This document shows positions 23,641 through 36,535 of a stretch of 64,000 nucleotides of DNA, one piece after another. This DNA comes from Rhinopithecus roxellana (lineage: Eukaryota > Chordata > Mammalia > Primates > Cercopithecidae). The stretch covers positions 43,866,211-43,930,210 of the forward strand of contig NC_044565.1 of assembly GCF_007565055.1 (NCBI RefSeq), written 5' to 3'. Under the pieces are notes generated by a model. It was not told the DNA's origin and did not search any database. It saw nothing but the letters and a program-made list of their open reading frames with translations. The position numbers and the translations under genes are program-made. The stretch's first letter is position 1. Each line of letters starts with the position of its first letter.

Positions 23641-25452
23641 GTTTCTTTTTCTTTTTGAATTTACTGTTACTTGGATAGGTCTTTTTGTTTTTTATCTTGT
23701 ATCTCTTGAGGGTTTGACTTTGTGAATATTGTTTATAGTCAACTGGTTTTGTTTCTGGGTATTTTCAGATGGTTATGTCTCTGTAAAGATTCCTAGGTTG
23801 TAGATAGGATCCTGTGGTGGGTTTCAGATGCTTTGTGTGTTGGAGGAATGCATATTTGTTTGGTGGTGTAATTAAGGCTTCAGTCCAGTATATAGCATGT
23901 AAGAGTAAGGGCTAGCAGATAGGATGTTACTCAATTGTGTACTCCTTTTGTTTTTCAGTGTGTATACAGCAGTGCTCTGAGGAGGGGAGGCAGGAGATGA
24001 GAGATAAGTCCCTCTTAAGTCGTTTTCCAAGCCTTGGTGATGTCCCCTTCAACTAATGGCACTGAGCTCACATTCCCTTTGCCCCAAGAGGAGCTTTGGT
24101 GGGCTGCACTCCTTCCTCTTTTATGTGCACTCACAGATGAGGATAAAGTCACCAGGAGATCTTCAGCTTGCCAGGTGTCCACTGGTCCCCTATGCTTGTG
24201 AGAGTCAGAACAGGTTGTGAGGTTGTGTCTGTTAGTGGTCTGTTGGTACAACGGGTCAAGGGCAGAGGATCCCTGGTCATGGCAGTATTACCATGGATAT
24301 ACAACTAAGAAGACAGCTGCAGCCTGGGGTTTTCAGCCCAGTCAACAACTGTGGTGCCTGCCTAACTCATGCTCCCCCAAGCCGGCAGGTTTTCGTCCAT
24401 GTTTGCCCCAGGAACAGGCCCTACCATTTAGGCTTGTCCCAGGCCTTCTATGCCCATATTGCTGAGCCACTCCAGATGTTCTGGGCCATAGAACTCTCTA
24501 GGGAAGGAACTGTGGCTGGCTGTTAGGCCACACTCTTTCCAGACTAGTTTTGTGGAGGGAGGGATGGCAAGTTCCTGCATTGGCATACAAACCTGCATCT
24601 CACTCCTGTCTCTTCTGAGAGTGGGGGCTCCTCTTTTGCTTGAGTTCTGGCCCCAGATCTCAACTTGATACCCGTGGGTGTGTGCTGAATTCCTGAGGAG
24701 CTGGTACTGGGCCCACGGATTTGTCCTCTGGCCCCGGGGGTTTGAGCACTGGCTGTGCTGGAGGGACTGAACTGCTCCTAGGCCACCAGCCAAACATTCA
24801 GGTTGTATGGAGGGCAGGGGGCGCTGTGCTGTGAACACCATCCTGTTAGAGTGGCTAGACAGGCACTCTTGGGAAGGCCCAACCAATGATGGAACTTATT
24901 GATTGGATGCACCACAGTCCTGCAGCAATGGCAACTCTTCTGTCTTCTGGCCTGGCAGAGAGCAGAAGCTGCAGCCACTGAGTGAAAGATCAGAGGTCTA
25001 TGGGGATGGGTGCCTTACGGGGGTGTTTTGTTGCAGCAGTACTGAGCACTGAAACCTTCTGGATACTGCAAAGGTTTGAGCTGTACCTCTGCCTGATCTC
25101 CAGGTGGCTCCACATGCCAGTTTAAATGTCTGTGGGGTTTGTGGGAATGCCACTAATTAAGATCCCAAAGGTCTGCAGTGAGAGTGTAGTGCCACAGAGT
25201 TCCTTCATTTAGCCCTTCCTTAGGTCCAGTTCAGGGCCAGAGGCCAGTCCTGGCACTTGGCATCTCTGAGCAGACTTCCCGGCTTCTTCCTTCTTCAACT
25301 ATAGTGTCTGCGTCACCTCCCTATTGATTTTCAGTGTTTTCTCTCAAAAGATCTGTTTGAAGTGTGATGACTTACTTGAAATTTTTGGTTTCTCTCAGTA
25401 GAAGAGGCATTTTCTGGCTACATCTAGTCAGCCCTCTTGCCCCTGCCAATGC
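23641..25452 (-). promoter_or_regulatory. L1 5' UTR (old internal promoter region)
   Basis: GC-rich compared with its surroundings, with no open reading frame of L1 origin. In active L1s this region is an internal RNA polymerase II promoter. This copy is old and its activity is unknown. The 152-residue minus frame at 24428-24886 is incidental. Confidence 0.6.
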
Positions 25453-25500
25453 ACACGCAATTTTTATTTGTCAAATAAAATTAATTAATTAAAAAATATG
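25453..25500 (+). mobile_element. Terminal piece of the split older L1
   Basis: CAATTTTTATTTGTCAAATAAAATTAATT is the continuation expected after ATATGTACAA at 18447 for an L1MA-type 3' end. This shows that 17880-18450 and 25453-25500 were once contiguous. Confidence 0.75.
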
Positions 25501-25643
25501 AATATACTTACAGCAGACTTTTAAATACAAGCACACAGCTAAAAGCATCTTTATTTGAAAGCTTTCTTTAGCATAAAGCTGATATCTAAATGGAAACAAG
25601 TGTTTGAGGTCACAAAATGAAACTGAGTTTAACTTATATTTCC
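25501..25643. other. Short unique spacer
   Basis: No recognised feature between the L1 end and the Alu target duplication. Confidence 0.5.
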
Positions 25644-25661
25644 AGACTTTATATATTTCTT

Positions 25662-26136
25662 TCCCTTTCCTTTCTCTTTCTCTCTTTCTCTCTTTTGCTC
25701 TTTCTCCCTCCCTCCCTCCCTTCCTTCCTTCCTTCCTTCCTTCCTTCCTTCCTTCCTTCCTTCCTTCCTTCCTTCCTTCCTTCCTTCCTTCCTTCCTTCC
25801 TTCCTTTCCTTCCTTCTCTCTCTCTCTCTCTTTTCTTTTCTTTTCTTTCTTTTTGAGGTGGAGTCTCACTCTGTCACCCAGGCTGGAATGCAGTGGTGCC
25901 ATCTCACCTCACTAAAACTTCCACCTCCTGGATTCAAGTGATTCTCCTGCCTCAGCCTCCTGAGTAGGTGGGACTACAGGCGTGCACCACTATGCCCAGC
26001 TAATTTTTGTATTTTTAGTTGAGACAGGGTTTCACCATGTTGGCTAGGCTGGTCTCGAATTCCTGGCCTCAGGTTATCCGCCTGCCTTGGTTTCCCGATG
26101 TACTGGGATTACACGTTTGAGCCACCGCGCCCGGCC
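25662..26136 (-). mobile_element. AluS with an expanded pyrimidine tail
   Basis: The Alu body is 25855-26136. An 18-bp exact target duplication (AGACTTTATATATTTCTT) sits at 25644-25661 and 26137-26154. The entire C/T tract 25662-25854 therefore lies inside the insertion and is the Alu's own A-tail, now rewritten as purine repeats on the Alu strand. The body is S-like (CCATGTTGGCTAGGCTGGTCTC). Confidence 0.95.
25721..25804. repeat. (CCTT)n microsatellite, about 21 units
   Basis: 84 bp of pure TTCC/CCTT tetranucleotide inside a 190-bp C/T-rich tract that also has CCCT and TCTC blocks. The long 'Pro-Ser-Phe-Leu' and 'Gly-Arg-Lys-Glu' translations are artefacts. Likely highly polymorphic. Confidence 0.97.
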
Positions 26137-26154
26137 AGACTTTATATATTTCTT

Positions 26155-27433
26155 GAGCTCTATGAATAAAGTTCTGTCAGACACTATGGATTGATTTGAA
26201 AAGTAATATATTGAAATATCTGTCCTCAAAGAGAATGCCGTCTAAATTGGGAAAGAGCACACATACATGATAATAATTAAACATGCATGTGTGATCAAAA
26301 TTATAATAGAAGCCAGTGAATAAATTCCATATAAGTGAAACAAATAACACAAAGGCACAATTGCAGCTGATTTGTAAGAAGGATGACATTTTGTAGACAA
26401 TTCATAGAAGGCTTGTGCCTTTCAGAGTAAAAATACTCCCTGAAAACAAGAGCTGTAAGTCTCCTTTAAACACTACTTTGGCATATAAATAACAATATCA
26501 ACTGCAGTTTCTCTAAATGAAAAAGGGCTTGCATATGAGGCATATAACAACAATAGCATGATGGGAAAAATACTCATTCCTACTGACATGTCATGAAGTC
26601 CACTCTTGGTCAGAAGCACAAATGTCAATGTAATTTTTATGTCGAACAAGCACAACTCAGAGTGTAATGCAAAAATGACTTTATATTAGATTCCTTTCTC
26701 CCTTTAAAGTTGTCTCTGGGCCAACTCTTTCTCTGTCCTTGACAGGCCTCATGGCATTTTCTTAAATAATAATAATAGATATAAAATGTCTTACAGTAAA
26801 GTTAAATCACAAAACACAGGCTCAGTTCAGTAATTAGGAAGATCATTACCAGGTTATACTCCAAACTCAAAATTCTTTACAATTTGGACTCCTCTCCTTC
26901 CTCTGTAGCAGATGGGAAGTTTCACATCAGGGCAGGAGAGCTGGTTTCTCTTCTCTTAACCCATCTAAGGCTTCTATGCTCCTCTCACCAGCTTGTTCAT
27001 CATAGTAATTTCTGACCACTTAGAGCTGGTGTTTGGGGAGGGAAGAGATTAAAGAGGTCAGAAAATGTCCTACTGGATTAATACTGAAATGAATTGCTGT
27101 TGGTGCTTTCTGAACACTGAAGATATTTCCAGCAATAATTTTCTGTGTCTGTCTCTCTTCCAGGCATGTTTATGGCTTCTTTGGATAATTCCCCTCTTTC
27201 TTAGAATTTTTCCCTGGAAGTTCATTTGGAAAGGTCAAATGCTTCTCCATTTTGGTTTAATAACTTACTGCCTCCTCTGCTTCTAGGAATCTAGTCTCTA
27301 GCCTCTCTAGTTTTTCTTTCCAGCTTTTTTTTCTCTAGTTAGCCTTCTTGGATAGCACTTAAGGAAAACCATGTGAATCCTTTTTCAGACAAGGATTGTG
27401 GGAAGTGGTTAAGAACTATATGTTGAACACTTC
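26155..27433. other. Single-copy sequence
   Basis: No gene or repeat recognised over 1.3 kb. A C/T-tract acceptor-like AG at about 27164 (CTCTCTTCCAG) has no convincing donor, so no exon is called. Confidence 0.45.
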
Positions 27434-27780
27434 TGTCAGTCCATTCAGGATAACAAAATATCTCAGACTGGGTAATTTATAGAGAGTAGAAATTTATTGC
27501 TCATGGTTCTGGAGGCTATGAAGTCTAAGATCAAAGCATCAGCGCATACAGTGCCTGGTGAGGGTTCACTTTCTTCAAAGATAGTAACCTCTTGCTGCCT
27601 TCTCACATGGCACAGGGGTGAAAAAGCTTCCTCAGACTTCTTACTTAATGACACTAATCCCTCCCAAAGGCCCCACCTTCCACAACCTTCCAGCCTTCCA
27701 ACATGACTGTACTGAAGATTGTTTCAACCTAAGAATTTTGGGGGCTACTGGGATGCTGAGGACACACTTAGATCAAAGCA
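27434..27780 (-). mobile_element. MLT1-type solo LTR (ERVL-MaLR)
   Basis: Reads TGTCAGTCCATTCAGG...ACTGGGTAATTTATAGAGAG...AGAAATTTATTGCTCATGG...TTCTGGAGGC...AATTTTGGGGG, the antisense order of MLT1 LTRs. Ends at AAGCA. The 5-bp target duplication is ACTTC (27429-27433) versus ACCTC (27781-27785), one mismatch. About 347 bp, old. Confidence 0.85.
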
Positions 27781-27889
27781 ACCTCTGTTGGAAAAATTTC
27801 ACTTGATCTAATCCTTCTTGTGGAGGGATTGTCTTTGAGCCATAGCTGATACTTAACATTTTAACATCTTTTTGCATCAGTATACTAAG

Positions 27890-28060
27890 CTAAGAGAGTA
27901 AGCTATGTAATTTTGATCAAATTAGTTAACTTCCAAACTCCAGCCTTCTACTCTTTTCTTTGGAAGATTAATGACAATATTTATGTATAGCACTTAGAAC
28001 ATGGCCTGTTTCATAGTAAGTGACCAATACAGGGGAGCTATTATTATTTATTATTTGTAG
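27890..28060 (+). repeat. MIR fragment
   Basis: TGTAATTTTGATCAAATTAGTTAACTTCC, GATTAATGACAATATTTATG, AGCACTTAGAACATGGCC and ATAGTAAGTGACCAATAC follow the MIR 3' half in order. Confidence 0.65.
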
Positions 28061-28140
28061 AAACACTATATTTGAGATGAAGAAAAATATGCATTTTTAT
28101 GTACACCCTCTGAAGATGTGTCATTCTTGTAATTGTTACT

Positions 28141-28190
28141 ATACCCTAAGATATTAAAATAACATATACCCTAAGATTTTAAAATAAGAT
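28141..28190. repeat. 25-bp tandem duplication
   Basis: ATACCCTAAGATATTAAAAT at 28141 repeats at 28166 with period 25 and two mismatches over the unit. Confidence 0.9.
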
Positions 28191-28800
28191 AACATGTCTA
28201 GTGACTTGAGTATTTGCTGAAATGTTTGTTTTCTCCTGTACAAGATTTGAATGCCTTCAATGTTTTATTCAGTACCTTAGTATAGATTTTCCTCTTTCTT
28301 TTCTAACTGCTCACTGTATCTGAAGGAGAAAAGGAAGGGGTTTTATTAAAATGCTCTGATGTATATGTCCTTTCCTAACATTGCTTTTTACAGGAAAAAT
28401 ACCTTTTGGTGATAGAAACAGAGTGGTGTGAATAGGGCAACAGTAAATCTGTCCCAAAGCCACTTTCCAACTGTAAATCATCATTACAGGGGATTGGCTT
28501 TCTGCTCATGGTGACACTTTACCCAGAGAAGTGACCAGAAGGATTGGAAGCGATTTCTACAATATCAGCCTCTGGCATGATTCATTTCTGCCCTCATCTC
28601 AGCAAGTGGAAGCTTAGTTTCTGATAATGAGGATCAAAAGATGGCAGCCTCACTACAATGAAATCTCCAGATATTGCTATATCTCCCACACTGTTAGGTT
28701 CCATTAGATAAAATGTATTTTGAAGCAGTTATTTAGTTTTCATCAATACTGCCTTAATGAAATCTGTTTTTCATTGTTAGCTTACAGGTCTGATAGCCAT

Positions 28801-28837
28801 AAAAAAAAAAAACAAAAAAAAAAACAAAAAAAAAAAA
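28801..28837. repeat. A-rich tract (A11-12 C)3
   Basis: Three A runs of 11-12 separated by single C bases. No retroposed body with a matching target duplication was found upstream, so I treat it as simple sequence. Confidence 0.85.
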
Positions 28838-28838
28838 C

Positions 28839-31784
28839 CAATTCTTTAAATTACTAAGAATTCACAAAAATACATTTAAGAAACTTATACACTTATTTTT
28901 TATAGTGAGATGAATTATTTTAAACTAAAATTGCTATAAAATATCAGTTGAATATCAATAATTTTTATTTTAATTTAAACTTTTTATTATAAAATAAAAT
29001 ACAGATCTAGAAAACCAAAACAAACAAATGTGCAGCTTAATGACTCAATTTAGGTGACCACCTCTTTACCAAGACCCAGGTCAATAATGAACAATTTCTT
29101 CAGCCTTTCCCCCTGTGTGTAACTTATCCTTATTTCACCTCCTACCTCTTCCAGAAGTAACCACTACCCTGACTTTTATAGCAATTACTTCCTTGAATTT
29201 TTAAATCGTCTTATCATTTAAATACATGTTCCAAGAGGGTATAGTTTAGTCTTTTTCAGTTTTACCTTTGATGATTTAAAATTTTCTGTTAATCTACAAT
29301 TTACCTTCTCTCACTTTCTTTTCCTTGTCATTTATTTTCTGAAGTACACAAACCTTTTCTTTGCAGAATTTCAAAATCTGATGTTGCTGATTATAAACTC
29401 TAGGTGATTCAACCTGTCTTCTATATTTTCTAAAATTTTACAGCTGAATCCAGGGGATTTAGCAGAATCAGGTACTAACCCTCTGACAAGATTTTAGGTG
29501 TCTTTTTTTAGTAGAGCAAAGTGTCTGGATGTTTCTTTTTCTGTGATTTGAATAGCTGTTAATATTCAATGCCTAGATTAATTAACTTGTGGGGTTGCAA
29601 AATTTGATTATATTCAAATTCCATAATTTCTTTTTCATTATTAGCTATAATACTTCTAAAAGGAGATGGTTTCTCTTATTTGCTGTTTGGCTGCCTAGTG
29701 CTTCAGTTTATATAAAAAGCAGAATAATTTCTTAATTTTTAAAATCAATGATTAAGAAAATTAGATTCTTATTATCCTCCAAATGTAACAATTTCTTTTT
29801 TTCTAATACTTAGTATTAGCAATTCATAGTTTTAAATATTTGGATGAGTTTCACCCAGTTGTAATTATTATCACCATTGAAGCTCAAATTGTTCCACCTT
29901 GGGCAGGTGGGAGACTTTTCAGTTTCACTATGGAGTTGTGTTGATACCACTCTAATAGATTTTTGATAGTTCCTTTGCAAACTAGTATGACAGGATGCTC
30001 CAGTTTTATGGAACTGTAACTGCCATTTTCTCACCAGCTCTGAGTTCTTTTAGTGTAAAATGGTACTTCAAGACCACAGTATGCAGCCACTAGTGTTACT
30101 CTTCACAGTTGTTTGTTTTTTGTTTCTAAATATTTTTAGTGGGCAGAGATAGGATATGTGGATGTGTCTGTCTGTTTGCGACACATGGGTTCATATAGCT
30201 ACTTCTAATTCAAATTCACCACTGTAGAGTTTTTTGAATTTAATCACTTTTTAATTACATCTATATTTCCTTTCTGCCATGCCAAAAAGCCTGGTTCTTA
30301 AACATATAGGGGATGATAGAATGTTTCATTATACACACACAACAGTATCAAAATAACAATACTAATACTGCTGTTACTAGTGTGTAATTGAAAGCACATA
30401 GAAAATTTCTTGCATATGCTCTTATTACCACTTCCATCTTTTATAATTATAGTTGTTTTTAGCATAAAATTTACTAGAATTTTTTTCTAGTACACAGATG
30501 AAAACACACAAGCTTGCATGCAACAGTGTTCCCCAATCGATACACTCTAGTTGATATTTTAAAAATAATATAAATGAAAAATGTAGAGCACAATTATTTT
30601 TATGCTTAAACTCAGTCACATTTCAAAAATCAACCAGGTACCATTCCTTTTCAAAAGCTCTCACAACAAATTGATGAGAAATGTTTTTGTTCATGTTGAA
30701 AACTTAAACAAAAGGACCCATATGAGTATTTCATTTACTTTTTTACTCTTTACATTAAATATATACAGACAGGATGTCCTATGTGTCATTTTTGAATGAC
30801 ACCATATATTTGTAAAAATAGACAAACAATGAGATGCGTGAGTGCCTTAAAAACTTGTTACTGAGAGCATAGATGAATAAACATCGCCTTACGTGTCTTT
30901 TCTTTTGATTTTTGAGCCTAGTGTATTTGTTAAGTAGAGACAGCTTCCATTTGACATTCTGCAGTTTTTCTTAAAAGCCATCATCAACTCCTATTAGTTG
31001 TAGTAGGCTTGTAATAAATGCATATCTCAGACAATTGTCTTACTTTCAAAAAGTATAGCAGTTGTAAATGGGTTCTACCTAGTGATCCTATTTAGTGAAT
31101 ATCATCTTATAGTTGTGCCTGTAATACAGAAAAAGAAATTAGATTTTGATATCCCTTTCTATCCTAAAGTATTCCTAAGTGGGTAAGATAATATTATAAA
31201 TCAGAAAGTTTTCTTTGCAATGCCCGGATGTTACCCATACATTTTGTGTGTTTTTTCTCTGTGTTAAAAGACTCCATTTTTAAAGAAGTTGCTCCACTTT
31301 GCTAGTGTTGCCTGTAATGCATTTTCATGTTTACAAATTATGGCCAGCATAGATTACACTAAATGTTTCCTCTTTGATGACAACTGATAATTAAAAAGAC
31401 CCTTATCACTTCTAAAGAAAAAGTATTTTCTCTAACTTGGAGAAGTTTGAGACGTCAGTAAGATAAGAATAACTGAGTTTGCACACTACTTTATTTAAAT
31501 TGAAATGGGCGAAAAGTGAACACTGTTTGCTCATTTTTGCCCAAAATGTGCAAACTACTTTTTATTTTCTTTTCATATTGCCACTGCCTGAAGAGTCCCA
31601 CAGTCTCATTAATGAGATCACACTCTTTCCTATATTCTTTTTCAACAAGGTAATTTTGATGCCTGACCAGCAATTTGAAAGTTGACTTCTTCACTTGAGG
31701 GCTGATTTCTGAGATCCTACTGTGTCTCAAGGTTTAGCTCATTGTAGACGAAGCCATCTCCTCAAACATGGGGATTACCCTGGA
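28839..31784. other. Mostly single-copy sequence
   Basis: About 2.9 kb with no young transposon. 29040-29280 (AGTAACCACTACCCTGACTTTTATAG) resembles a decayed L1M-associated segment, but weakly. Nothing coding is recognised. Confidence 0.45.
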
Positions 31785-31990
31785 AAACTATGAGCTTTGG
31801 AGTCACAAGGACCTTAGTTTAAATCTTAGATCAAAGCCTCTCTAGGTGACCTGGGGCAAATTACCTTCCTTCCTGGTTCTCAGTTTCCTCATGTATAAAA
31901 TAGATATAATAATATCGTATGTATAGTGTGGTTCCTAGATTGAGAGTTTAACATACTATGTATTTTGAGCATTTCATTCATAAATGTGCC
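31785..31990 (+). repeat. MIR
   Basis: TGAGCTTTGGAGTCACAAGGACC, TCTAGGTGACCTGGGGCAAATTACC and TCTCAGTTTCCTCATGTATAAAATAG are the MIR core in the right order and orientation. Followed by an A19 run near 32009. Confidence 0.85.
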
Positions 31991-32027
31991 CAATCCTTTG
32001 TCATATGTAAAAAAAAAAAAAAAAAAA

Positions 32028-35000
32028 TCTGCTAAGGTAAATAAAGGAAATATATGTGATTTGAAAAATCTCCTTAGATGACTTCAATATTCTACTAATC
32101 TTAAAGACTCAATACCTTAAAGGTTTCAGTAATTTTAGCCTCTTCATTAATAAAAGTAAAGATGCCAGAGGGACTCATAACTAAACAACTATGCAAATCA
32201 ATCTCTTGGATATAAGGCACCAAAAGACTAAGTTTAAATTAACTGTAATTCTCATGGGTATCTTATTTGTTTAAATTAATTAACACATTTATTTATTACC
32301 TATATACATTATATATATATTTAAAAATCTTAATAGGATTCATTTATATGTCACCAATGCTTTTAAAAGGAAGCTGCACAATTCTGTTTTATAGATGAAT
32401 ATTTAAAAGTAAAGTATTTCTTATATACAGAACTGATTCATTGTTTTCATTTAAGGAAATGCTTATACTAGAAAATGTAAACTTACAGAAATTGAGTGTT
32501 TTTTTTTTTTAAAGCAAAGACTCACTGGGTAGGAAGACTACACATTGACATTATGCTAATAAGAGACTTGAATCACTGACACCTGCGTTGCTTAGTGGGA
32601 CACAATACCGATTCAAGGTCTCTGTCCTTTTGTTGACTTAAAATGTTATCCTTGAAATAACAATGTTATAAATATTAATAAAAATACTAAGAGCTTGGCA
32701 AGTGGATTCTAAGAAGACTAATGACTTCCAGTTAAATATCAAGACATTATTCTAACAGACCTTTTACTAGGCAACAAAGATGGAACAACACTGTAAGCCC
32801 TTCATAAAGGTCTTGATAACCATTCAACTGAGACAGCAATTACATCAACTAGTTATTTGACCTAAATAGACTGATTGATGTTCCTGAGTGAATTAATCAG
32901 CCTTTGGTTATCGTCTCACGATACCAAAAACTAGTCTGGCTAGTTATTTTGACTCCTTTAATTGGTTGTTTTTCTAGTTGGTGTGTGTATGCACATACAC
33001 ACACACACACACACACACTTCCTAAAATGTGTGAGAACTAATAACTCATATCAATTCACTCTCAGGCAGTCTGATGTATGTCAGCAAATGTTAAAAAACA
33101 TGACACTGGGAAAAAGTAAGATACATAAAGATAGATTAAAATACCATTTCATTGTTCATTTATCAAAACTATATTTACTATTGTTCATGGATGCAAATAT
33201 ATGTAAATAATAGAAAGGAGGCACCTTAAGGGCACAAGACTTGTGCTGAAGAAATAGTGGGGTAGGTAGATGAGGAAAAACAAGAGTTCATGTTGTGGAC
33301 AATTATGATGGTGTGCTGTAAAATGTAGAGTGAGATCACAGTAATCCTATGTTAGAAACTAAAATCGAAATGTTTGTAATTTATTTTTGGGTTAGAGTAT
33401 GGGCATTTTTCAAATTGATTTGGACCTATTTAGCATATAAAATGACACAATTTTCTTCTATTATTCCTGTGTCAAGTTGAATGTTGAGAAAGTAGGATTG
33501 AAGAGAACATCACACTTTCAGTTCTTCCCCCCAAATCCTTTTAATATAAGCTGGCTCTCAGGCCGAATTATGCTACATATCCCGGTTAACCCAAATGTCT
33601 ATGTTAGTGGGGAATGTTTTCTTACTTCATTAAAATTTGTGTTATAAATGCCTTCCACCACTAATGAATTTGTTGAAAATTTTATAGTTAGGACATCAGC
33701 TTGGCTTCTTTATTAAAACAATAATTAATACAACATATTTTGCCTGGCAGACATACAATAGAAAAAACTATACCCTAATATTTTAGGAATGCATTAGAGA
33801 ATCAGACACATAGAGAACTCTCAGTGTGATAGTTTGTAAATAGTTATTTTTGTGAGAACTTCCAAAGGTGAATGCAAATCTATGAAAGATTAACCATGTT
33901 CTGATTTGTTTCAAAATTAGGAAATCTCAGCAGTCCAATTTGTCAATCTGACTTTCTCTATACTCATATTCTAAGCCATTAAGTGTTTATGTGATTACCT
34001 TAAACTCATTTTGTGTGTGATGTACATATTAATCTGTAGCTGTTTGTATGAAACACCAGCTTTCAAGGGCCATTGTTTTTCTTCCTTCAACCCTGGTGTT
34101 TTGAGTACAGTACAAAAGAAGTGGAAAGAAACTGTAGCCTATTCATGTATATGCATTCATTTCACATAGAGGTCTTCCTTTGAGATCGATCAAATCAAGT
34201 AAGAGAAAATTCTCTGTAGTCAACAAAATACACAGTGCATGTCTCTGTTTCTTGTCAAGCACCTCAGATCTGCATGTGAAGATGACTTAAAACCCTATTA
34301 ACAGACTTTCAGAAAGACAACAGTGTGAGTAAAAAAATTGTAAATAATTGCCCATTTCTATAGCAAAGTTCAAACTTCTCTCTTGAAATGGTGAACTAAC
34401 TGAAATAATATTAGGAAATGTCCTTGTTTTGGGAATAATTAATGGCCCTGTACTTTATTCATTGTTTGCTATGTACAGTCATATAGGAAAATAAAATGTT
34501 AAAAGGTCAAAGGCTAAAGTTGCAGTAAAATGTACATGTAAAATACAGCAGATTTACATGTGTTAAGTTTTTGTTTAGAGAAAGTGCTGATTTTTATTTC
34601 ACCTGTTATTTCTATTATGCAGAAGAAAGAAAAAATACATTCTTTTTAATTCAGGAGCTCTAGTCCTTTTTTAAGGAAAAACTTTATGTCAAACCTATTG
34701 AGGTATCTTTTACTTAATATACTCAAATGACTATTAGTTTCACATTTCAAACTTTAAGGTGGGTAGGTATTAAAATAATGTTTATCACTAATGACCCATC
34801 AACAACAACAATAATCCATGGTATGTTATGTGCAAAATCCCAAATTATTTAAATATAAACAGTATGCTAGAAAATATTACACAATATAGGGAAAAACTAA
34901 CATTATTGTTACCTCAGCAGTTGATGATAGCAATTGACTAGTGAAATGGCTTGCCCAAACTATGCTTTTTTGAATGCAATTTCAGTAATATGGAAGTGTA

Positions 35001-36324
35001 TATTCTAAGAAATATGGGAAAATGTATGAAATTGTTACATAAACTGCTTTGACTAAAGTAGACATCATGATGAAGTATAATCTCCTCAAGTAAACAGTTA
35101 TTATGTTAAGAATGGAGAAGTAATCACACAATTTAAGTGTTTTGCTTTGGCAGTTCCACTCATGTTTTCCAACCCTGCGTTTCCCTAAGGTGATGCATTC
35201 CTGCTGGTCTGCAGCTTACAGAAACAGTCAAGGGGCCAATACATACAGGAATCAAAATCGGCATAGAAAATATTGCATTTTTAGAAAGAAAGCAGCTAAA
35301 CGCACCTAGGTCCAATTTTGTTACTTTGACTGAGAGGACTATCAATGGAAATTAAATTCAGATGAGACATATCAGTTGACTGAAAAGATCTCTGTGACAT
35401 AAATCACACTCTGCAACAGATATCGGCCCAAGAACCACCTTTTGAAACATGAAAGGAGAGAAAATTATTGCAGAACCCACTGGTTAAATTTCCAAATAAT
35501 TATCTGGACGCTTGTGAAGCAGGCTAAGCGTGTTTCTCCAAACCTCTGTAGTGTTTTCTTGTCCTCAGGCCCTCAGTTCATAGTCTTTTAGCTCTACACT
35601 AGATGGATGTCAAAATGTACTCACACTCAAGTGGTTAAGGCATAACTATGAGATAATATCTGTATTTTAAAATTTCCTTAAATAATCTTATGCCTCCCCA
35701 AAAATATGTAGGAAAACAAGTAAATGTGCATCCCGAATAATAGTTTTTCTTTCATTTCAGTAGTTACTGATTTTCTTTAGAATGTTTTTGGGAATTTCAT
35801 CCAGAACCTGGCATATATGTTGTAAAATGATCTTCAGTGGTAGTAAAAATTGAGTCTTAAGGGTAGAATTTGATTCTTGAGAGCAGAATTGAACTTGTTG
35901 AAGCTTTGTGACGTTCTTCTGATTTACAAGGAAAGAAAAAAGGATGGTGATGATTTTATTTTGCAGCTTAGAAACTAGTCCTAAAGGCAGTTCCCAAAGA
36001 AGTTTCCAAAAACATTTTGAGTAATCGAAACATTTGTGGAATAAGCCTGTGGACTTCATGTGTGACTGCTTGTAGAACAAGATGATGTGCTTGTCTTAGA
36101 ACTCTTTGGTGCTTTCAAATCTCTCTAACAGAAAATTTCCATTGCCCAGGTGTTGGGTTTATCACCTGGAAGATATGCTGATTCTCTGTTTGTTAAACTG
36201 TCATTCACATATACCAGATGAGATTATATCTTTAACTTGTCAGGAAACTACTGAAGCATGTTATAGCTGCTTTATTGGTAAAGAATTCAGTTAACAAAGT
36301 ATTTTTTTAAAACTTATTCATTTT
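32028..36324. other. Repeat-poor single-copy block
   Basis: 4.3 kb in which I recognise only simple sequence: (AC)11 at 32997-33018 and short A or T runs. The absence of Alu and L1 is marked compared with the rest of the window. Small open frames (35757-36080 -, 36106-36294 +) have no known motif. Confidence 0.5.
32997..33018. repeat. (AC)11 microsatellite
   Basis: Pure AC repeat preceded by an imperfect GTGTGTGTATGCACAT, so the whole region is partly self-complementary. Confidence 0.93.
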
Positions 36325-36535
36325 TTAGCATGAAGTGAGACTTTTTGAGTTCAAATTTCAATTCTATCCACTTCTGGGCAATTTACTTAAATGTTTTGGC
36401 TTTATTTTCTTCATCTATAAAATGGGGATAATAATTATGATTACCTCTGAAGATTGTGCTGACAGAAAATTAAATCATATGAAATACTCAATCTTGGCAT
36501 GTAAAAAGCATTTAATAAATATCAGATATGTTTGT
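36325..36535 (+). repeat. MIR
   Basis: GAGTTCAAATTTCAATTCTATCC, TTCTTCATCTATAAAATGGGGATAATAATTATG and AAAGCATTTAATAAATATCAG match the MIR core through its 3' end. Confidence 0.85.

Larger units (their letters stand above)
18451..25452 (-). mobile_element. Nearly full-length ~7.0-kb L1 inserted in another L1
   Basis: Read on the minus strand it holds a ~1.8-kb 5' UTR (about 25452-23650), ORF1 (about 23640-22610), ORF2 (about 22535-18711) and a short 3' UTR with a T-rich end at 18451. The 5' start (GGGGCAAGAGGGCTGACTAG on the minus strand) is typical of older primate L1 (L1PB/L1MA-like) 5' UTRs. All coding parts are broken by stops, so it is inactive. It carries two long internal T runs (20683-20704 and 21145-21174). 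Host sequence on either side is one continuous older L1. Confidence 0.9.

Noticed and set aside
24428..24886. 152-residue minus-strand open frame, the longest in the window
   Set aside because: Falls in the 5' UTR of the old L1, which is GC-richer and so has fewer stops by chance. No L1 protein or other domain is recognised.
25489..25915. 103- and 137-residue frames with Phe-Leu-Pro-Ser or Gly-Arg-Lys-Glu repeats
   Set aside because: Produced by the (CCTT)n Alu tail. The ends of the frames read Alu antisense sequence.
27164..27230. Possible exon after CTCTCTTCCAG
   Set aside because: No good donor at a sensible distance, and stops in two frames.
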